DNA of 64,000 bases, taken from positions 1-64,000 of the forward strand of contig JAHLMK010000026.1 of NCBI GenBank assembly GCA_019915135.1, written 5' to 3'. Shown piece after piece: positions 29,701 through 40,967 of the stretch (the stretch's first letter is position 1; every line of letters starts with the position of its first letter). The stretch is from Strobilurus pachycystidiatus. Lineage: Eukaryota > Basidiomycota > Agaricomycetes > Agaricales > Physalacriaceae. The translations under genes were made by a program, and so were the position numbers. Below the pieces are notes generated by a model. That model made no database searches. It saw only the letters and a list, made by a program, of their open reading frames with translations, and was not told where the DNA came from.

Positions 29701-30268
29701 GGGTGTGGGACAGCATCGAGAATGTTCAGCTCGGCGCGAGAACTCTTCACCTCGACAAGGCGTGACAACACTGCGGGTTTGCAGCCAGTCTGGAAATGAG
29801 AGTTAGGCGCATGCGAAGATATCAGAGAAGGACCAACCTTGCAATACAAAAGAACGATGTAGATATATGGGTCTGTGTAGACCCGTTCGAGGAGATGTTT
29901 CTCCAGAGGGCAGTCATCGTTGTCCGTGGGCAAGGATGGTCTTGGCAAGGTTTGGCCCTGCCCCGACGCGTATCTCACCGCAAGATGGTCCACCCAGCCG
30001 TGTCTGTCATGAGAGGCGTCTGATTGCGGTAGAGGGAGATTCGAGGATGAAGGGGATTGCAATTCTGAGGGGGTGGTTTGACGCTGTGAGGGTTGAAAAT
30101 TGGCTCCGTCGTCAATGAAACCTGTGATGATATAGGCTAAATAAGTTTGGTGCGCGGCGTCCAATGGTTTAGTTACACACCTTCCAAATCATCCTCATAG
30201 TCAACCTCATCCTCCCCATCTGCAAAAGACTCCTCAGCCTCGACGTCGAACAGTTCACTAAGATCCAT
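26751..30268 (-). CDS. Spt5/NusG-like KOW-domain protein, transposon-associated
   Basis: Exons (minus): 30268-30181, 30121-29838, 29789-28233, 28180-28124, 28073-27676 and 27621-26751, about 1,084 residues with frame kept across every join. It opens with an acidic stretch (MDLSELFDVEAEESFADGED). A NusG-like region follows, then a KOW motif (GKWVQIPTGLYQGDVGLVI), a coiled coil, an Arg/Lys patch (RRKRKRKGGE), a second KOW-like segment (VKCRLSDQEDVGPGFVVDI) and a third (PWLGRKVMID...AIVKDV). True Spt5 is a conserved elongation factor of similar length; agaricomycetes are known to me to carry extra diverged copies in repeat-rich regions, and this looks like one. Exon 4 and part of its upstream intron are a tandem duplicate of exon 5's start. 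Its promoter is a copy of the one at 56390-56720. Confidence 0.8.
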
Positions 30269-30284
30269 CTAGAAGAAATTGGTA

Positions 30285-30590
30285 TCAGCGACCTGGACTC
30301 TCCCTGCATTTTTCTGCTGCCATTTGGCAATCAGGCTTTCACTGATTCGGAAATTCGTTCGAACCGGTATATTTGCATCTACTCTACTCTACAATGAAGG
30401 GGAAGGCACTTACCTGCTTGTTCCCGCCGCTGCTGCTTAATCACTTGGCGGCAGGAAGCAAGCGGGAAAAGATCACGTGTGTGCCGAGTGCCTAGGCAAA
30501 TCGGCAGCTCGACCTTAAATCCGTCTTTTCGGATTTAACGTCCTCGGCTGGATTTGATCACACTGCCGGGAAACACGTGAGCTTTTCCGC
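30285..30590 (-). promoter_or_regulatory. Shared promoter module, copy 1 (Spt5-like gene)
   Basis: Directly upstream of the Spt5-like ATG. On the minus strand it has GCCGAGGACGTTAAATCC, an inverted repeat TTAAATCCG-6 nt-CGGATTTAA (30512-30538 region), GAGCTGCCGATTTGCC, CACACGTGATCTTTTCCCGC, and CAGAAAAATGCAGGGAGAG near the start codon. The whole order is repeated upstream of the chromodomain gene at 56390-56720 and partly at 32795-32870. Confidence 0.65.
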
Positions 30591-30745
30591 CTTGCCTGCT
30601 CTCCACCATCGTCGGTCCGAGGGAATATATTAAACAGGGCGTTACAATGTTGTCAAGAAATGAATTGGGTACTGTATATGTATAGTGTGAGATCCTGTGT
30701 CGCCACTGGCGAAAGACTGAGAGAAATATGATACAGGGACAGTCC

Positions 30746-31587
30746 ATGCCGGTTCAATTAGATTCAACACGTTGTGTCTCCTGTGGCGCAAACGAGCCAA
30801 CGACGTCCTCCAAGTGGCACGATGCATCGAACATGATTATCCAAAATCCGCTTCCATCCGAAAAGCAGGATCGTAACGTTGCGCTCTTCGAGCAGGTAAG
30901 GCCATTCTAATATCTATTCGAAGCCGTATTCATGAACCGAGAGCAATGAACACATTCTGGAACGCTTCGTTCATGCCCATCGCATCGTACATGAACGCCT
31001 AAAACCGTGTGTCTCCTCAGCAGAAGCGAGGAGCCGTGGCGATCTCCGATAGGGTATGTATATGCTCTTATGGCTACCCGAATCCCTAACTTTCGAACCG
31101 ACAGTGATATAGCTGTCTTGGGGGCCCTCAGATATGCCCATCGCATCGTACATGAACGCCTAAAACCGTTTCTCTCCTCAGCAGAAGCGAGGAGCCGTGG
31201 CGATCTCCGACAGGGTATGTATATGCTCTTATGGCTACCCGAATCCCTAACTTTCGAACCGACAGTGATATAGCTGTCTTGGGGGCCCTCAGATATGCCC
31301 ATCGCATCGTACATGAACGGCTAGAGCCGTTTCCCTCCTCAGCAGAAGCGAGGAGCCGTGGCGATCTCCGATAGGGTATGTATATGCTCTTATGGCTACC
31401 CGAATCCCTAACTTTCGAACCGACAGTGATATAGCTGTCTTGGGGGCCCTCAGATATGCCCATCGCATCGTACATGAACGCCTAAAACCGTTTCTCTCCT
31501 CAGCAGAAGCGAGGAGCCGTGGCGATCTCCGATAGGGTATGTATATGCTCTTATGGCTACCCGAATCCCTAACTTTCGAACCGACAT
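30746..31587 (+). CDS. Small gene with C-x2-C motif and tandemly amplified exon, probably decayed
   Basis: Exon 1 (30746-30895) encodes 50 residues starting MPVQLDSTRCVSCGANEP and ends at a good donor GTAAGG. An acceptor near 30941 opens an exon (SNEHILERFVHAHRIVHERL...) that then recurs in a 161-bp array: each unit is about 110 nt of exon followed by a 51-nt intron with GTATGT, a CTAAC branch and an AG. Three of four copies have an in-frame TAG just before the donor; one copy has CAG. The last copy lacks the intron AG. No family is recognised. It may be a pseudogene or a gene making exon-number variants. Confidence 0.4.
30975..31587 (+). repeat. 161-bp tandem repeat, about 3.8 copies
   Basis: Copies begin at 30975, 31136, 31297 and 31458 with an exact 161-bp period and only a few substitutions. 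Each unit contains splice-like signals (GTATGTATATGC donor, CCCTAAC branch, GACAG acceptor) and an inverted repeat GACAG...CTGTC. Confidence 0.92.
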
Positions 31588-31797
31588 CTTTGGCATTAAG
31601 AATCCCAGCGGACTTTTTTCTCGGACTGGCGAGAAAGTGTGGCGTTCTTAGGAGGTATGTAAGTTATACTTACAAGACGAGATTAAAACTCATGAATCGA
31701 TAACAATGAAGCTGTCCAGGGAGGTGCCGCATATCATCAAGAGTTGGATGCAAGAAACACGCGTTTCTAGCCGACATGTGCCTCGGAGGCATTCATT
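31588..31797. other. Spacer after the 161-bp array
   Basis: It may contain a last exon (DIFGIKNPSGLF...) of the preceding decayed gene; nothing else is seen. Confidence 0.25.
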
Positions 31798-32105
31798 GTG
31801 AGGAGCCAGGTGACACGCCCCAAAAACGCGCGATCAGTGCCACTGACCGACATGGCTTTCACCATCTTCTTTACCATCGCATTCCTTGCCACTGCTCTCA
31901 TGGCCTCGAATGATCTCACCGTCATCGTCACCCTCGCATTTCTGGCCGCTGCTTGCATATCTTCCACCATCTTTCTCGCCATCTTTTTTATCATCGCCTT
32001 TCTTGCCACTGCCTTGATGTTCTCACATGATCCTACCGTCATCTTCACCGTTGCTCTGCTGGCCACTGCTTTCATATGCTTTCGCAGACGTTCGTATTCT
32101 TGATT
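31798..32105 (+). repeat. Imperfect periodic coding-like repeat
   Basis: Two alternating modules recur. On the plus strand they read as hydrophobic segments (IFFTIAFLATALM, IFFIIAFLATALM, FLAAACISSTIF). On the minus strand they read as Lys/Ala/Met amphipathic heptads (AVARNAMVKKMVKAM and AVARKAMIKKMARKM). Both strands are open for about 100 codons. Which strand, if any, is expressed cannot be decided from sequence. Confidence 0.5.
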
Positions 32106-32326
32106 TCATGATGATAATCGAATTTAATAATGCTGCGTTCCAGCACGGTCTCGAGTCAAAGCACGATCAGCGCCGAAAAGGTTGCAGGCCCAAGGCGAGC
32201 GGCGGTGGAATTATACATCAAAGGAACTCATGGCGGTAGCCTCCAAGCATACTCTGGCCGATGGTTCGTCTCCTCCCTCCCTTAAACAACGTTGCAGATT
32301 GATGAACATGAACCCCAGCGCCAACT

Positions 32327-32614
32327 GTGAAAGACTTGGAATCCTTGGGACCGCCGAATATGGGCAAATCAAGAGGTCCAGAGCCAAGCCGCACAAGCTT
32401 CCCTTATCCGCCCTTCGATGACAACGCGGCTGCTGAGAGGGCTTTCTGGGTGGTCTGGGTTGGCGAGAAGCCGGGTTGCTTTCGGGGACGCCAAGCTGTA
32501 CTGAAAGCGAATCCCAACATGGGTAGCAGACTGCCTCTTCCTACATGGACGGAAGAGGAGGCAAATAAGATTTGGGCGCTCGCTATCGAGAAGGATATCG
32601 TTAGGCATCTTTAA
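32327..32614 (+). CDS. Short frame with RNase H1 N-terminal (viroplasmin-like) features
   Basis: The C-terminal part reads FWVVWVGEKPGCFRGRQA... followed by PTWTEEEANKIWALA, the spacing of a viroplasmin/RNase H1 N-terminal fold (VVxxGxxPGxF, then an EEA helix). The start is uncertain and upstream exons are likely. Two clearer members of this fold lie at 40968-41771 and 62935-63738. Confidence 0.3.
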   Translation: MKDLESLGPPNMGKSRGPEPSRTSFPYPPFDDNAAAERAFWVVWVGEKPGCFRGRQAVLKANPNMGSRLPLPTWTEEEANKIWALAIEKDIVRHL

Positions 32615-32794
32615 AGTGGATCACAGTGTTACAAACAGTATGCGGGCAATGAACCGGTTTCCTTATGAAAGAATTATGACTTAATAGGATGCCATGTTAA
32701 AACCCTTTTCAATTCAATGGTATTCTACGATGTGATGGTGATCTTCGTTCGTATCCCTCAGGCGCTTCGGCAGTGTAATCAAATTCTGCCGAGG
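32615..32794. other. Spacer
   Basis: No gene is seen. Confidence 0.3.
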
Positions 32795-32870
32795 ACCTTA
32801 AGTCCGAGAAGACGGATTTAACGTTGAGCTGCCGATTTGCCTAGGTCCTCGGCGTGCATGTGATTTTTTC
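32795..32870 (+). promoter_or_regulatory. Shared promoter module, copy 2 (partial)
   Basis: It contains GCCGAGGACCTTAAGTCCG, the inverted repeat TTAAGTCCG-6 nt-CGGATTTAA, GAGCTGCCGATTTGCCTAGG and a weakened CATGTGATTTTTTCC. It faces the truncated chromodomain gene, as the full copy at 56 kb faces an intact one. Confidence 0.6.
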
Positions 32871-33289
32871 CTACTTGTCTTCGTACCACGATCATAAGTA
32901 GCCGAGAGTCATAGAAGTCATCGGTGAGTCGCCTGTCTCGGCAAGTAAAGTAGCAGCCAATGTGAATACGAATGTCTTGCATCGCGATAAGACTACCGTG
33001 TGTGAGGTACCTGCGGTCGTGGCCAGCCGAATTAGCAGTGGGCTGCAACTCGCTCACGACAAGATATTTAGACAACCGCCACTCCCAAATGCCCGAAGGA
33101 GGAATTCTCAAGCCAAGTGCGTAGCTTGTTGCGCTCATTTCATCTCAGTGATTCTCTCCAGGATGCATCATAGCAGCCCGATGGCACCGCCGCCGCCACC
33201 GATCCGAATACCTCGTAATCCAATCCCATCTATTTTCGCGTCCTGAACCACCGTCAGTCCCAACCGCACTTAAATAATTCATTTTGTTG

Positions 33290-33870
33290 ACTGCGTCAAG
33301 TCGGTGGGAACCGGTGTCGACATTCGAAAAGTCAGGAGTTGACGCGCTGCTGGACGCGTGGTGGGCCCGCGTGGAACAGGATACCGGTCACCGGGAGGAA
33401 GAACTTTGGCCTCGTAGGCGTATTCGAGCATCAGCGGAGCATATCAGTAAGCTACTCATCGTGCACTCTCTTGTACCACTGCTGCGCCTAATGTGGTGAT
33501 GTGTCGCAGGGAATCAAAAAAAACTCGATGACGAAGAGATTCGTGCTGCCCGAGAGTACCTTGCAAACCTGACCCAGCAGAGGCGACAGGAGCGACGGGA
33601 GCAGAGACAGCGGGAGCGAGACGAGCATCGAAAACGCAATGGTCAGATCGAGTCCGTCCTGCGTAACTTTTTTATCACAGCCGTCTTCAGCGCTCGAAGA
33701 AGAGGATTCGACCGGCTCATCCGAAGAGGATGAGGATGACGGTGAATCTCACCAATTCACTATACCGTCACACTTTCCAACAAGCCCACAGATGATCAGG
33801 ACTCGGGCGATTCGACACAGGAAGAACAAGACAGTCAGTTTGTTAGTTCTCATCCTGCCTGCTCACTGAT
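33290..33870 (+). pseudogene. Truncated chromodomain gene
   Basis: The second half of a chromodomain is clear: SRWEPVSTFEKSG, then DALLDAWWARVEQDTGH, matching WEPTISFRNGN and LTEWWTRVEQDSGH of the intact gene at 56727-57492. Exons end at 33446 (donor GTAAGC) and resume at 33510 with an Arg/Gln/Glu-rich helix (QQRRQERREQRQRE); a later Ser/Glu acidic stretch follows. The first half (the VKWxGY part) was not found upstream, so the gene seems broken. Confidence 0.55.
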
Positions 33871-34416
33871 CCCCGGCAGACGAATAATGGTTGTTTGGGA
33901 CCGCAAATTTTCATCTTGGCATCTACTTGTAACATAGCATCATCAATCGATCAATATCTTGTAACCGTACCCTCTGTGAGGGCCCCCAAAATCGGGTGCT
34001 GGCATCCGCGCGCCCCCTTGTCGTGGGTTTTGGGCTTAGCCTCCGGGTGACCAAGTAGCGCGTTAAATATACCCAGATGTGATTGAGGACAATGAAGTGG
34101 GAATGCTAGTACTGACGAACAGGAAATACAGTCATATGAAACTTTGGGCTTGGCTTGCGCGAGTCGATGAATGCTACACTACTATTGGTGTGTTAATCAC
34201 GTCGTCTAACCTCAACGAAGACTGTCTAATACTTTTTGGGGCATTATAGTACTGTCTGTACGCGACACTGCCTCGTGCGGACCCTACATGACAATGTCCG
34301 GACCGCGTGGCCCTTATCCTATGACAACACGTCCTTTCACTTCTTTCATTCTTTCATCTGCAGTCAACTATTCCTCCACCATCTTCAGTCCACACTTCCT
34401 CTCACCAGTTCTCACT
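33871..34416. other. Upstream region of the 34.4 kb gene
   Basis: No gene is seen. A CT-rich tract just before the start codon (34330-34410) is typical of basidiomycete 5' untranslated regions. Confidence 0.3.
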
Positions 34417-36487
34417 ATGTCGAACACCAACGATCCTCGCACCAGCGACGACGTCTCCATGCAAGGCAACATAACTCCCCCTCGAGGCAGGAAGCGCCCA
34501 CGTACCAGCAGTGTAGCTCCTACCACGCCTTCGCCGTCGAAGAAGGCCAAGACGGAGAAGCAGCAAGCGAGGGAAAAGGCCAAGGCCACTCGGCAGGCAG
34601 AGAAAGAGAAGGCCAAGCCGCCGCAGGAGAGAAAGAAATCCACCAGGAAGCAGACGTCGAAGGCCAGGGAGAGGGCAAAGGAGATTTCCAAGGCCAAGAA
34701 GCAATCGATCCGCGGCAAGGGAAAGGAAAAGGAGCGAAAGAGGCGGCGTAGGCGCAGCCGTTCCGAATCCTCCTCGTCTGCCTCTTCGTCCGACGCTGAT
34801 TCCAGCGAAGAGTCCGATGACGAGGATCCACAGCCCAAGAAAGAGAGGGACACCCCCGCGCTGAGGAAATTCAAAGTACGTCATCCGTTTCTTCTCTATT
34901 CACGCGTCTCAACCATCGTGCTATAGGGCTGGGTTTATCTTCATATTCGGTTGCTCTGGGGACTGTACAACGACGATTCGATCCCACCTCCCGTTTCTGC
35001 CGCAGCCGTGAAGGCCTGGCAAGACACTGCTTCCACGCAGGCCAACATGGAAGCGACCGTCCAAGCCATCATGTCATCCTCCAAAGCGGCCAACCAGGCG
35101 AGCATCAACAAGGCCGCGAAAGTCAAGGAGACGGCGGCTCAGGGCACCAGCGTGATTGAAAAGACCATCAGCAAAGTGGATGAGGGCACTTTGGCTTCCT
35201 TGTTCTCCGCTCTCGGTCGTTTTGGTCTAGAAGTCTTCGCTCCCCAATGCTCCAGCAACAGCCCCGAGTCACCTTACAACCTCGTTCACGAAGGGATCGC
35301 TCTGAGTACCTTCCAAACCATGGGCTTGATGGCCGTCTATCCTCCCGCAGAGGTCCGCTTCCAACCTTGGTTTCACGATCGACCCCTCATACAGTCTATC
35401 TACCGGCATTTCGTCTACAAGTTGATGGGATCGAAGGTGAACGCGGAACTCAGGTCCGAAGGGATTCACGAGAAGAGTAGACTCTCGGCTGAGGCGCGCA
35501 TACAGCGCCAGAAGGTGAGTAGCTCACCTAGTCAGCATACTTCTTTTCGCTAACACTTTTCCAGATGATGCACAATCGGCTGGCCATGTGCCTTTCCCTC
35601 GGCGTGGCTCCCCGATACCACAATCTTGTCAGCGTGGAGGAGGTACACTCGGACGACGAGCTCTCTGAAGACAAGAAGTATTGGCGGGTTCGCCGCAAGG
35701 AGGGACGTAGCCAGACCGTGACCGAGTTTCTACAATATCTCGATACTCGCTATGCTGGTTACAAAAAGCGGAATGGTATCGCAACGTATGTAACGTCGTG
35801 TCCGTCTGCTTCTTGTGTCTTACCATTTTTTTCAGCAAAGACAAGGAGAGGAAACGAGTATACGGAGGGGAATCGCTTGCTCCTCTCTTCGAAGAAGCAC
35901 CCGAGGCAGTTGCACGCGACTACCATTCGCCATCGTTCTGGAGGACTGAATTGACAGCCCAGGAACAGTTCGACCTATCCCAATACGGTGTCGCGTTTCC
36001 TCACCGTGATGAAGAAGACGCTTTGAAAGCCCAGTTCCAGACGGAGCACTCTGGTCTATTTGCGATAGAGGTTCTGAGCATGCCGGACGAGGAATTCAAG
36101 GCCAAATACTCCGAAAGGGCATTGTCAGCCTACCCTGATCCAACACCTGCGCAGATTGCAAATTTGAAGAAGGCGGGCATGATTGGAGGCAACGGAAAGA
36201 AGGATGACATCGAAGGTGACGCTGATGTCGAGTTCATCGAACTCGACGAAGACATGGACGAGGACGACGCCAGCTTCACTGATGAGGAGCAGGTGGACCG
36301 TATCCCTGTCGATGATGCGCAGCAGGGCGACGAGGAGGACCGTATCTCTGTCGATGACGAGCAGCAGGGCGAAGACGACAATATCATTGTCGAGGAGGAC
36401 AACGAGGCTGAGGTCAGAGTTTCGGGCTCGGCGGCGGCGGCGGTCAACATGGACATCGTCGCGCCAGTGGAGCACGAGCACGAATAA
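34417..36487 (+). CDS. Transposon-neighbourhood family protein, member 1 (four exons)
   Basis: Exons: 34417-34875, 34927-35514, 35565-35785 and 35836-36487, about 639 residues. The first exon is a basic, Lys/Arg/Ser-rich disordered region (KKAKTEKQQAREKAK, then RRRRRSRSESSSSASSS). Exon 2 has a conserved block starting GWVYLHIRLLWGLYN and containing VHEGIALSTFQ and QSIYRHFVYKLMGS. Exon 3 has EEVHSDDELSED, and exon 4 has a DYHSPSFW block and an acidic tail with repeated VDDxQQGDEED. The same blocks in the same order occur at 50723-53657 and, partly, at 54065-55978. I know no function. It ends 195 bp from, and faces, the tail of the Tnp2-type gene. Confidence 0.75.
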
Positions 36488-36682
36488 GTGGCGGGTGATG
36501 TAGGTCTTGGCGGTGCAGACGCCCCACTCCTCTACAATCATAGATTTTCATACTCTCTTCTGTATGCTCCCGCGTATGTTTCCCATATAGATTCTCGTAT
36601 GCTTACCTGTACTGTATGTAGTTCTATGGATATTTCGTATGCACCTGGTTGTCGGACTAAATTGCATGCAACATGTATTCTT

Positions 36683-36802
36683 CTATCTACGACCGCGATT
36701 CAAGGCCCAACAAATAACCATGAATGGCTTCCCTACATTGTACGTGCGAGCCGGCCGGATATACGTGGTAAGGTGTGTAATAATGTGTTCCGATTCTATG
36801 AC
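36683..36802 (-). pseudogene. Last 40 codons of the Tnp2-type transposase gene, split off by the KDZ insertion
   Basis: If the KDZ element and one 7-bp target copy are ignored, the frame ending at 46973 continues here without a break and stops at TAG 36683-36685 (VIESEHIITHLTTYIRP... onwards). This is the C-terminus of the gene at 46973-50187. Confidence 0.75.
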
Positions 36803-36809
36803 GACTCGT

Positions 36810-37299
36810 CACCCTATGCTGTACCCATAATATAATACAGTACTCTAATAAGAGGGCACTGTATTACAATACAGCCTCTAATTAAGACTGCTGCTGGAGC
36901 GGGGGTATGTATTATATTATGGGCGGGTCCTATTATGATACGGGGTCCTGCCTAATTGAGCGGCTGGCGCGCGTAGCGGGCGGTGCCGTGGCTCGAGTGA
37001 CTGTGCCGTGATGCCGGGTCTAGTCCGTCATCGCTCATTGCCGGTTATTGACCGGCACATCCAAATCCGGATGCAGGGCGTCCCGCCCCGCTCATTCAGC
37101 GTGCGCCACACATTCTGGCCACCACGCGCCCATCAAATCACATATATAGTAGATCTACGCTGACGAAGCTACCGTGAGCAATGCTGTGAGTCAGGTATCC
37201 CCGGGAAACCACGGATACACCCGCATACGGATGCATCCGCGGCCGACTGTTTATTCACCGCTCCCGCCACTTCCACTAGCATTCACAGAGCATGCAGAC
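36810..37299 (+). repeat. Left terminal inverted repeat of the KDZ element
   Basis: 490 bp. It matches the reverse complement of 46483-46972 at every position I compared. The outer end contains its own inverted repeat: CCCATAATATAATACA (36822-36837) and TGTATTATATTATGGG (about 36906-36921). Confidence 0.92.
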
Positions 37300-37953
37300 T
37301 TCACAGAGCACATACTCCCGTACTGCTGAGTCTCAGTTGGCAGCCGTACACGGGCTACTTTGCACCCAAATCCAACAATCCAGTTGCTGATCGTGCTCGG
37401 GCGGCGTCACACATATCTGGCAGTCAAAACATCATTGTGAGGCCAATACCTCGACCCACCATACTGATAAAACCTGTACATGTCGGGCGTTCGTGCCATA
37501 TTATCACTCAGCATCAATGGCCGGAAGCCGGAACCAGGTCACGATTCCGGCAACGTCATCTAGGGCAGCCCGGAACTTCGGGTGACTGTCCAACGTGCCT
37601 TTTTCTAACGCATGCTAAGACTTCCCGCCACCAATCAACTATTTTTTGGGCTCATATCCTACGTTCAGGACTAGTTCCATTGAATTCAGTTTCACCAGAC
37701 ACGATTGGCAGTGTTTCCCGCTGCTGAACGACCAAGTCGTCACCAACTTCCTAATTGGGATATTGGCGTGAAGAACGACCTGCCGCCCAAGGTGAGCGAA
37801 CAGGGCGGGAACCTAGCGCCCGGCAGACACGAATGTATTACACGTCAAAGATATGTATCTAAGTAGTTGTTCTAGGTAAAAATAAAGTCTGTACTGTGAA
37901 AAGTGCGTTGGATGCGTGCGGATGAAGTGAACTTTGGCAAAGTCTACACACAG
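37300..37953. other. Non-coding inner-left region of the KDZ element
   Basis: No gene is supported. The open frame at 37437-37727 has no coding character. Confidence 0.35.
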
Positions 37954-40777
37954 TTAGGCCGTGAACTTGCTCCTCAATCGCTATGGATGAGATGTTAGTT
38001 TCGCGAGCATGAAAGACGAAGTCGTACTTACCTTGGCTAATGGGGTATTCTCCTTATCCAATTCGGCTTCAGCGGCACTGCGCTTTGCCAACGTCGAAGC
38101 CGAACTAATCTTCGAGACTTTCCGAAATGTGGCGTGGCGGATCATGTTATCCAAGGCCCACGTTACATCTGTGACGGCAAGGACCCAGTCCTCACGCCTC
38201 GCCGAACCTGTCACATCAGTGAGGTCCGAGATCGCTTCCCCCCACCACAGCAAAACTCCAATCACAAGGCTGACCCCGTTCCTACCTGATTTGTCTTGAA
38301 GCCCGTCCCAATCAACGAAGTCTGGCTTGATGAGCTGATCCTCGTGAATACGGGTGGCGGGCTGTAGAGAGCGCCACCACTTCCAGAACGACGCGACAAA
38401 GGTATCGAGATCGCCGACGGGCCACTTCTTTGACCAATTGCGGCGCTGGCGCATGAAGTCCGCAATGACTGACGGACGATGGTCGGTGCCTAACTTGATC
38501 TTGCCGTCATCAACAAATCCAGCCATCTCCTCAAAGACCAAGAAGGAGTCAATCAAGCCAATCCAGACTGTTCCCCAAGCGGAACCACGCTGGAATGCCT
38601 TGAACGCCTGCTTAAGTTCAGGCCAGAAATTTGACTCATCTACCTGGCTCCAGTTGAGATCACCAACATCATCCCTAAGCCCGTCGTCAACGTGCATTTC
38701 CGTGAGAGGGGCGATGATAACGTCGCCATCCTCATCAACAGCCGGTGGTGAACCACTGACGTCTGCTGGAGAGGTGGGATGTGCAACGGGGTCGAATCTG
38801 CGGCGGCGACGATGACGACTGGGGCGGGGATGGCGGCGAGAGGGGATTCAGCAGCGGCGGGGGGGGATTCGGCGGCGGCGGCGGCGGCGGGAGTGGTGAA
38901 GATGGGAGTAGGACCATCACCAACATTGGCGGAGGCGGCGCGGCCGGGAGAACTGGCTGGGGCACTGTCAGTGTTCTCACCCAAGTCGATATCGTTGTGC
39001 TTACTGTCTTTAGGTAAACTATCCTCTTCTCCTTCATTCCCCTCCTTGCCGAGTTCATCACCTCCAAAGAGCATCTCGTGCCAGGGATTTTTCTTTTCAG
39101 AATCCTTCGGGAGATACCTGTGCAGCATAGAGGTGCCGTTCAAGGGTGAGTCGGGCATGATAGCGAGGAGCCGCGCATGACTATATGCAATGTTCAGCTC
39201 CCGGTCAAAAGATATATTCGGCATCGCGTTTAGCTCTGCGAGACAATCACGGCGCCCTTCGTCCGGAAGGAGAGAGAGTAACGCCTCGAACTCCTTGTTG
39301 AGGGGGCGTCTCGACGTCAATGGGGCGGGCGGAGCTGCCGGAGCATGCGCAGGAGGTGCTGTAGAGGTCGGAGTAGCATTGGTAGTCATACTAGATCCCG
39401 CGGCGGGAGCCTCGGTCGTCAAACCAGATCCCGCGGCCGTCATCGTACCAGATCCCGGTGCAGTGCTAGGTGGTGTATCCGTTGAGGGCTCTGGGCACTC
39501 GGGCTCGGGGAACGACCCCATAGCGCGACTTGCGAGGTCAGCTTCCGCTAGAAACAATGTACTTTAGTCGATTGCTGGAGTGACAGAAGAATGTAAACTT
39601 ACTGAAACATTTCGCCCCAAATCTGATGATGGTCTCCTCAACCTTCTGATACGCGGCGGCGTCGAATTCGTTCCATTTCGCACCAGAAGCAACAGTCCGA
39701 CCAGAATGAATACTAAGTGGCACTGTGAGCCGGCGGTAACAAAAGAAGAAAAAAAAACACATACCCCCGACACTCAATGCGACCGTCGTGCTCGGCAATG
39801 GGACCGCACAAGAGGATGCTGCAGACCATGCCCATGTGTGAGGCAACAGTGTCCGCCACGCGCTGCAAGTACGCGGCTCCTTTATCGAGAGCGCTGGAGG
39901 GAATCAGTACTGAGCTAAGATTGCAGGCTATCGACCTACTTCTGATATCTGGCGGGCGAGAGCGTTGCTGCCTTCGTGGCTTCATAGTTGGCCGTATCCT
40001 GCTCCCACTTCTCGTCGACTAGACGCTTCATGTCATTGCGGACGGTCTCGGTTTCTTGACTCCACCTGTCATCGACGACGCGACGTTGTACCGAAAGATA
40101 AGGTTCGTGGTCTCGACGGGTCGCGCTGGGATCCGTCTTGAGGGCCTCCTCGTACGCGGCAGCGGCGGCTGCAATGACCCTGTCGTGCTCGGTCTTGACA
40201 GCAAGCTGCAAACCATGCTCCCAGTTGACATTCGTGTACATTTGGATGAGCTGGGTACGTCGAGGCTTGTCCTTGCTCCCGTCCATGTTGGATATCATGG
40301 TCTGAAGGATGACCTCGTCCTTCTTGTCCTTCGTATTCCCGTATGTGTGTCGGTACCAACCAAGAATTTTCTGCAATCGGGGTAAGACGATTCTCAGTGC
40401 AGACAATTGACTACGTGCCTTGGCTCGTTCGAGCACTGTATCTTCGCGGTCCTTCGCCTCCGCTGGAGGGAGAGCGGTAATGTCTTGCTCCCATTTCGCA
40501 ACCTCGGCGTCCGTGGGCATAGGCGGCGTCGTTTCGAGGTCTTTCTTGGGGGGCTGTCAGCTAGGCTCGTAACGGGGAGGTGTAAACACACCATGTGGTC
40601 CAAGTCTCCGTAGGCAACATAGTACCGAATCGCCATAGTGCGCGACCACTGCGCATTGCTTTTGGCTTTGCAGGATTCCATCCATTCGTCCTTGGCCGAT
40701 TCAAAGAAGGGGATCTTGGTACCAAAGATCCAGGGTTTGGGACCACGTTTGCCGGGATTGGCTTTCGGTCGTGGCAT
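37954..40777 (-). CDS. KDZ accessory gene A
   Basis: Exons (minus): 40777-40592, 40553-39940 (may contain a further 48-nt intron near 40420), 39893-39765, 39712-39603, 39547-38032 and 37980-37954. It starts MPRPKANPGKRGPKPW, an SP-like basic motif, then a helical region, a conserved block (ALDKGAAYLQRVADTVASHM...), a long Ala/Pro/Thr-rich stretch and a C-terminal block with WKWWRSLQPATR and LLWWGEAISD. The same blocks occur in the gene at 59587-62615 (KWWSTIQPSWRG, CLAWWGRSVD), so this is a family that travels with transposons. The frame changes near an 8-G run (38859-38866): either a frameshift or a missed intron. Function unknown. Confidence 0.65.
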
Positions 40778-40967
40778 CGTACTTTGAGTGTACCGTCCTG
40801 CAAAGTTGGCAAAACACGGAGAGAACGAAAAATAGACGAGAAATGCAGGGTTACAGGCAAGTTACAGGGCAGACAAAATATCAGCCACGTGGAGTGCTCA
40901 ATGGGGTGCTTAGACCTGGCTTACACTGTAGTGATGGTAGAAGACATGTATAATTTGTCGGATGTGG

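Noticed and set aside
30975..31587. CRISPR-like regular repeats
   Set aside because: The 161-bp period is a simple head-to-tail duplication with no unique spacers, and the DNA is fungal.
34236..34874. Alternative frames across the Lys-rich exon of the 34.4 kb gene
   Set aside because: Low-complexity AAG/GCC repeats leave several frames open; only one continues in frame through the next three exons.
36237..36246. TCGAACTCGA outside the gypsy element
   Set aside because: A single exact core in coding sequence (FIELDE codons) is expected by chance and lacks the AT-rich extended arms.
37437..37727. Open frame inside the KDZ element
   Set aside because: No protein-like composition or splice partners; next to the terminal repeat.
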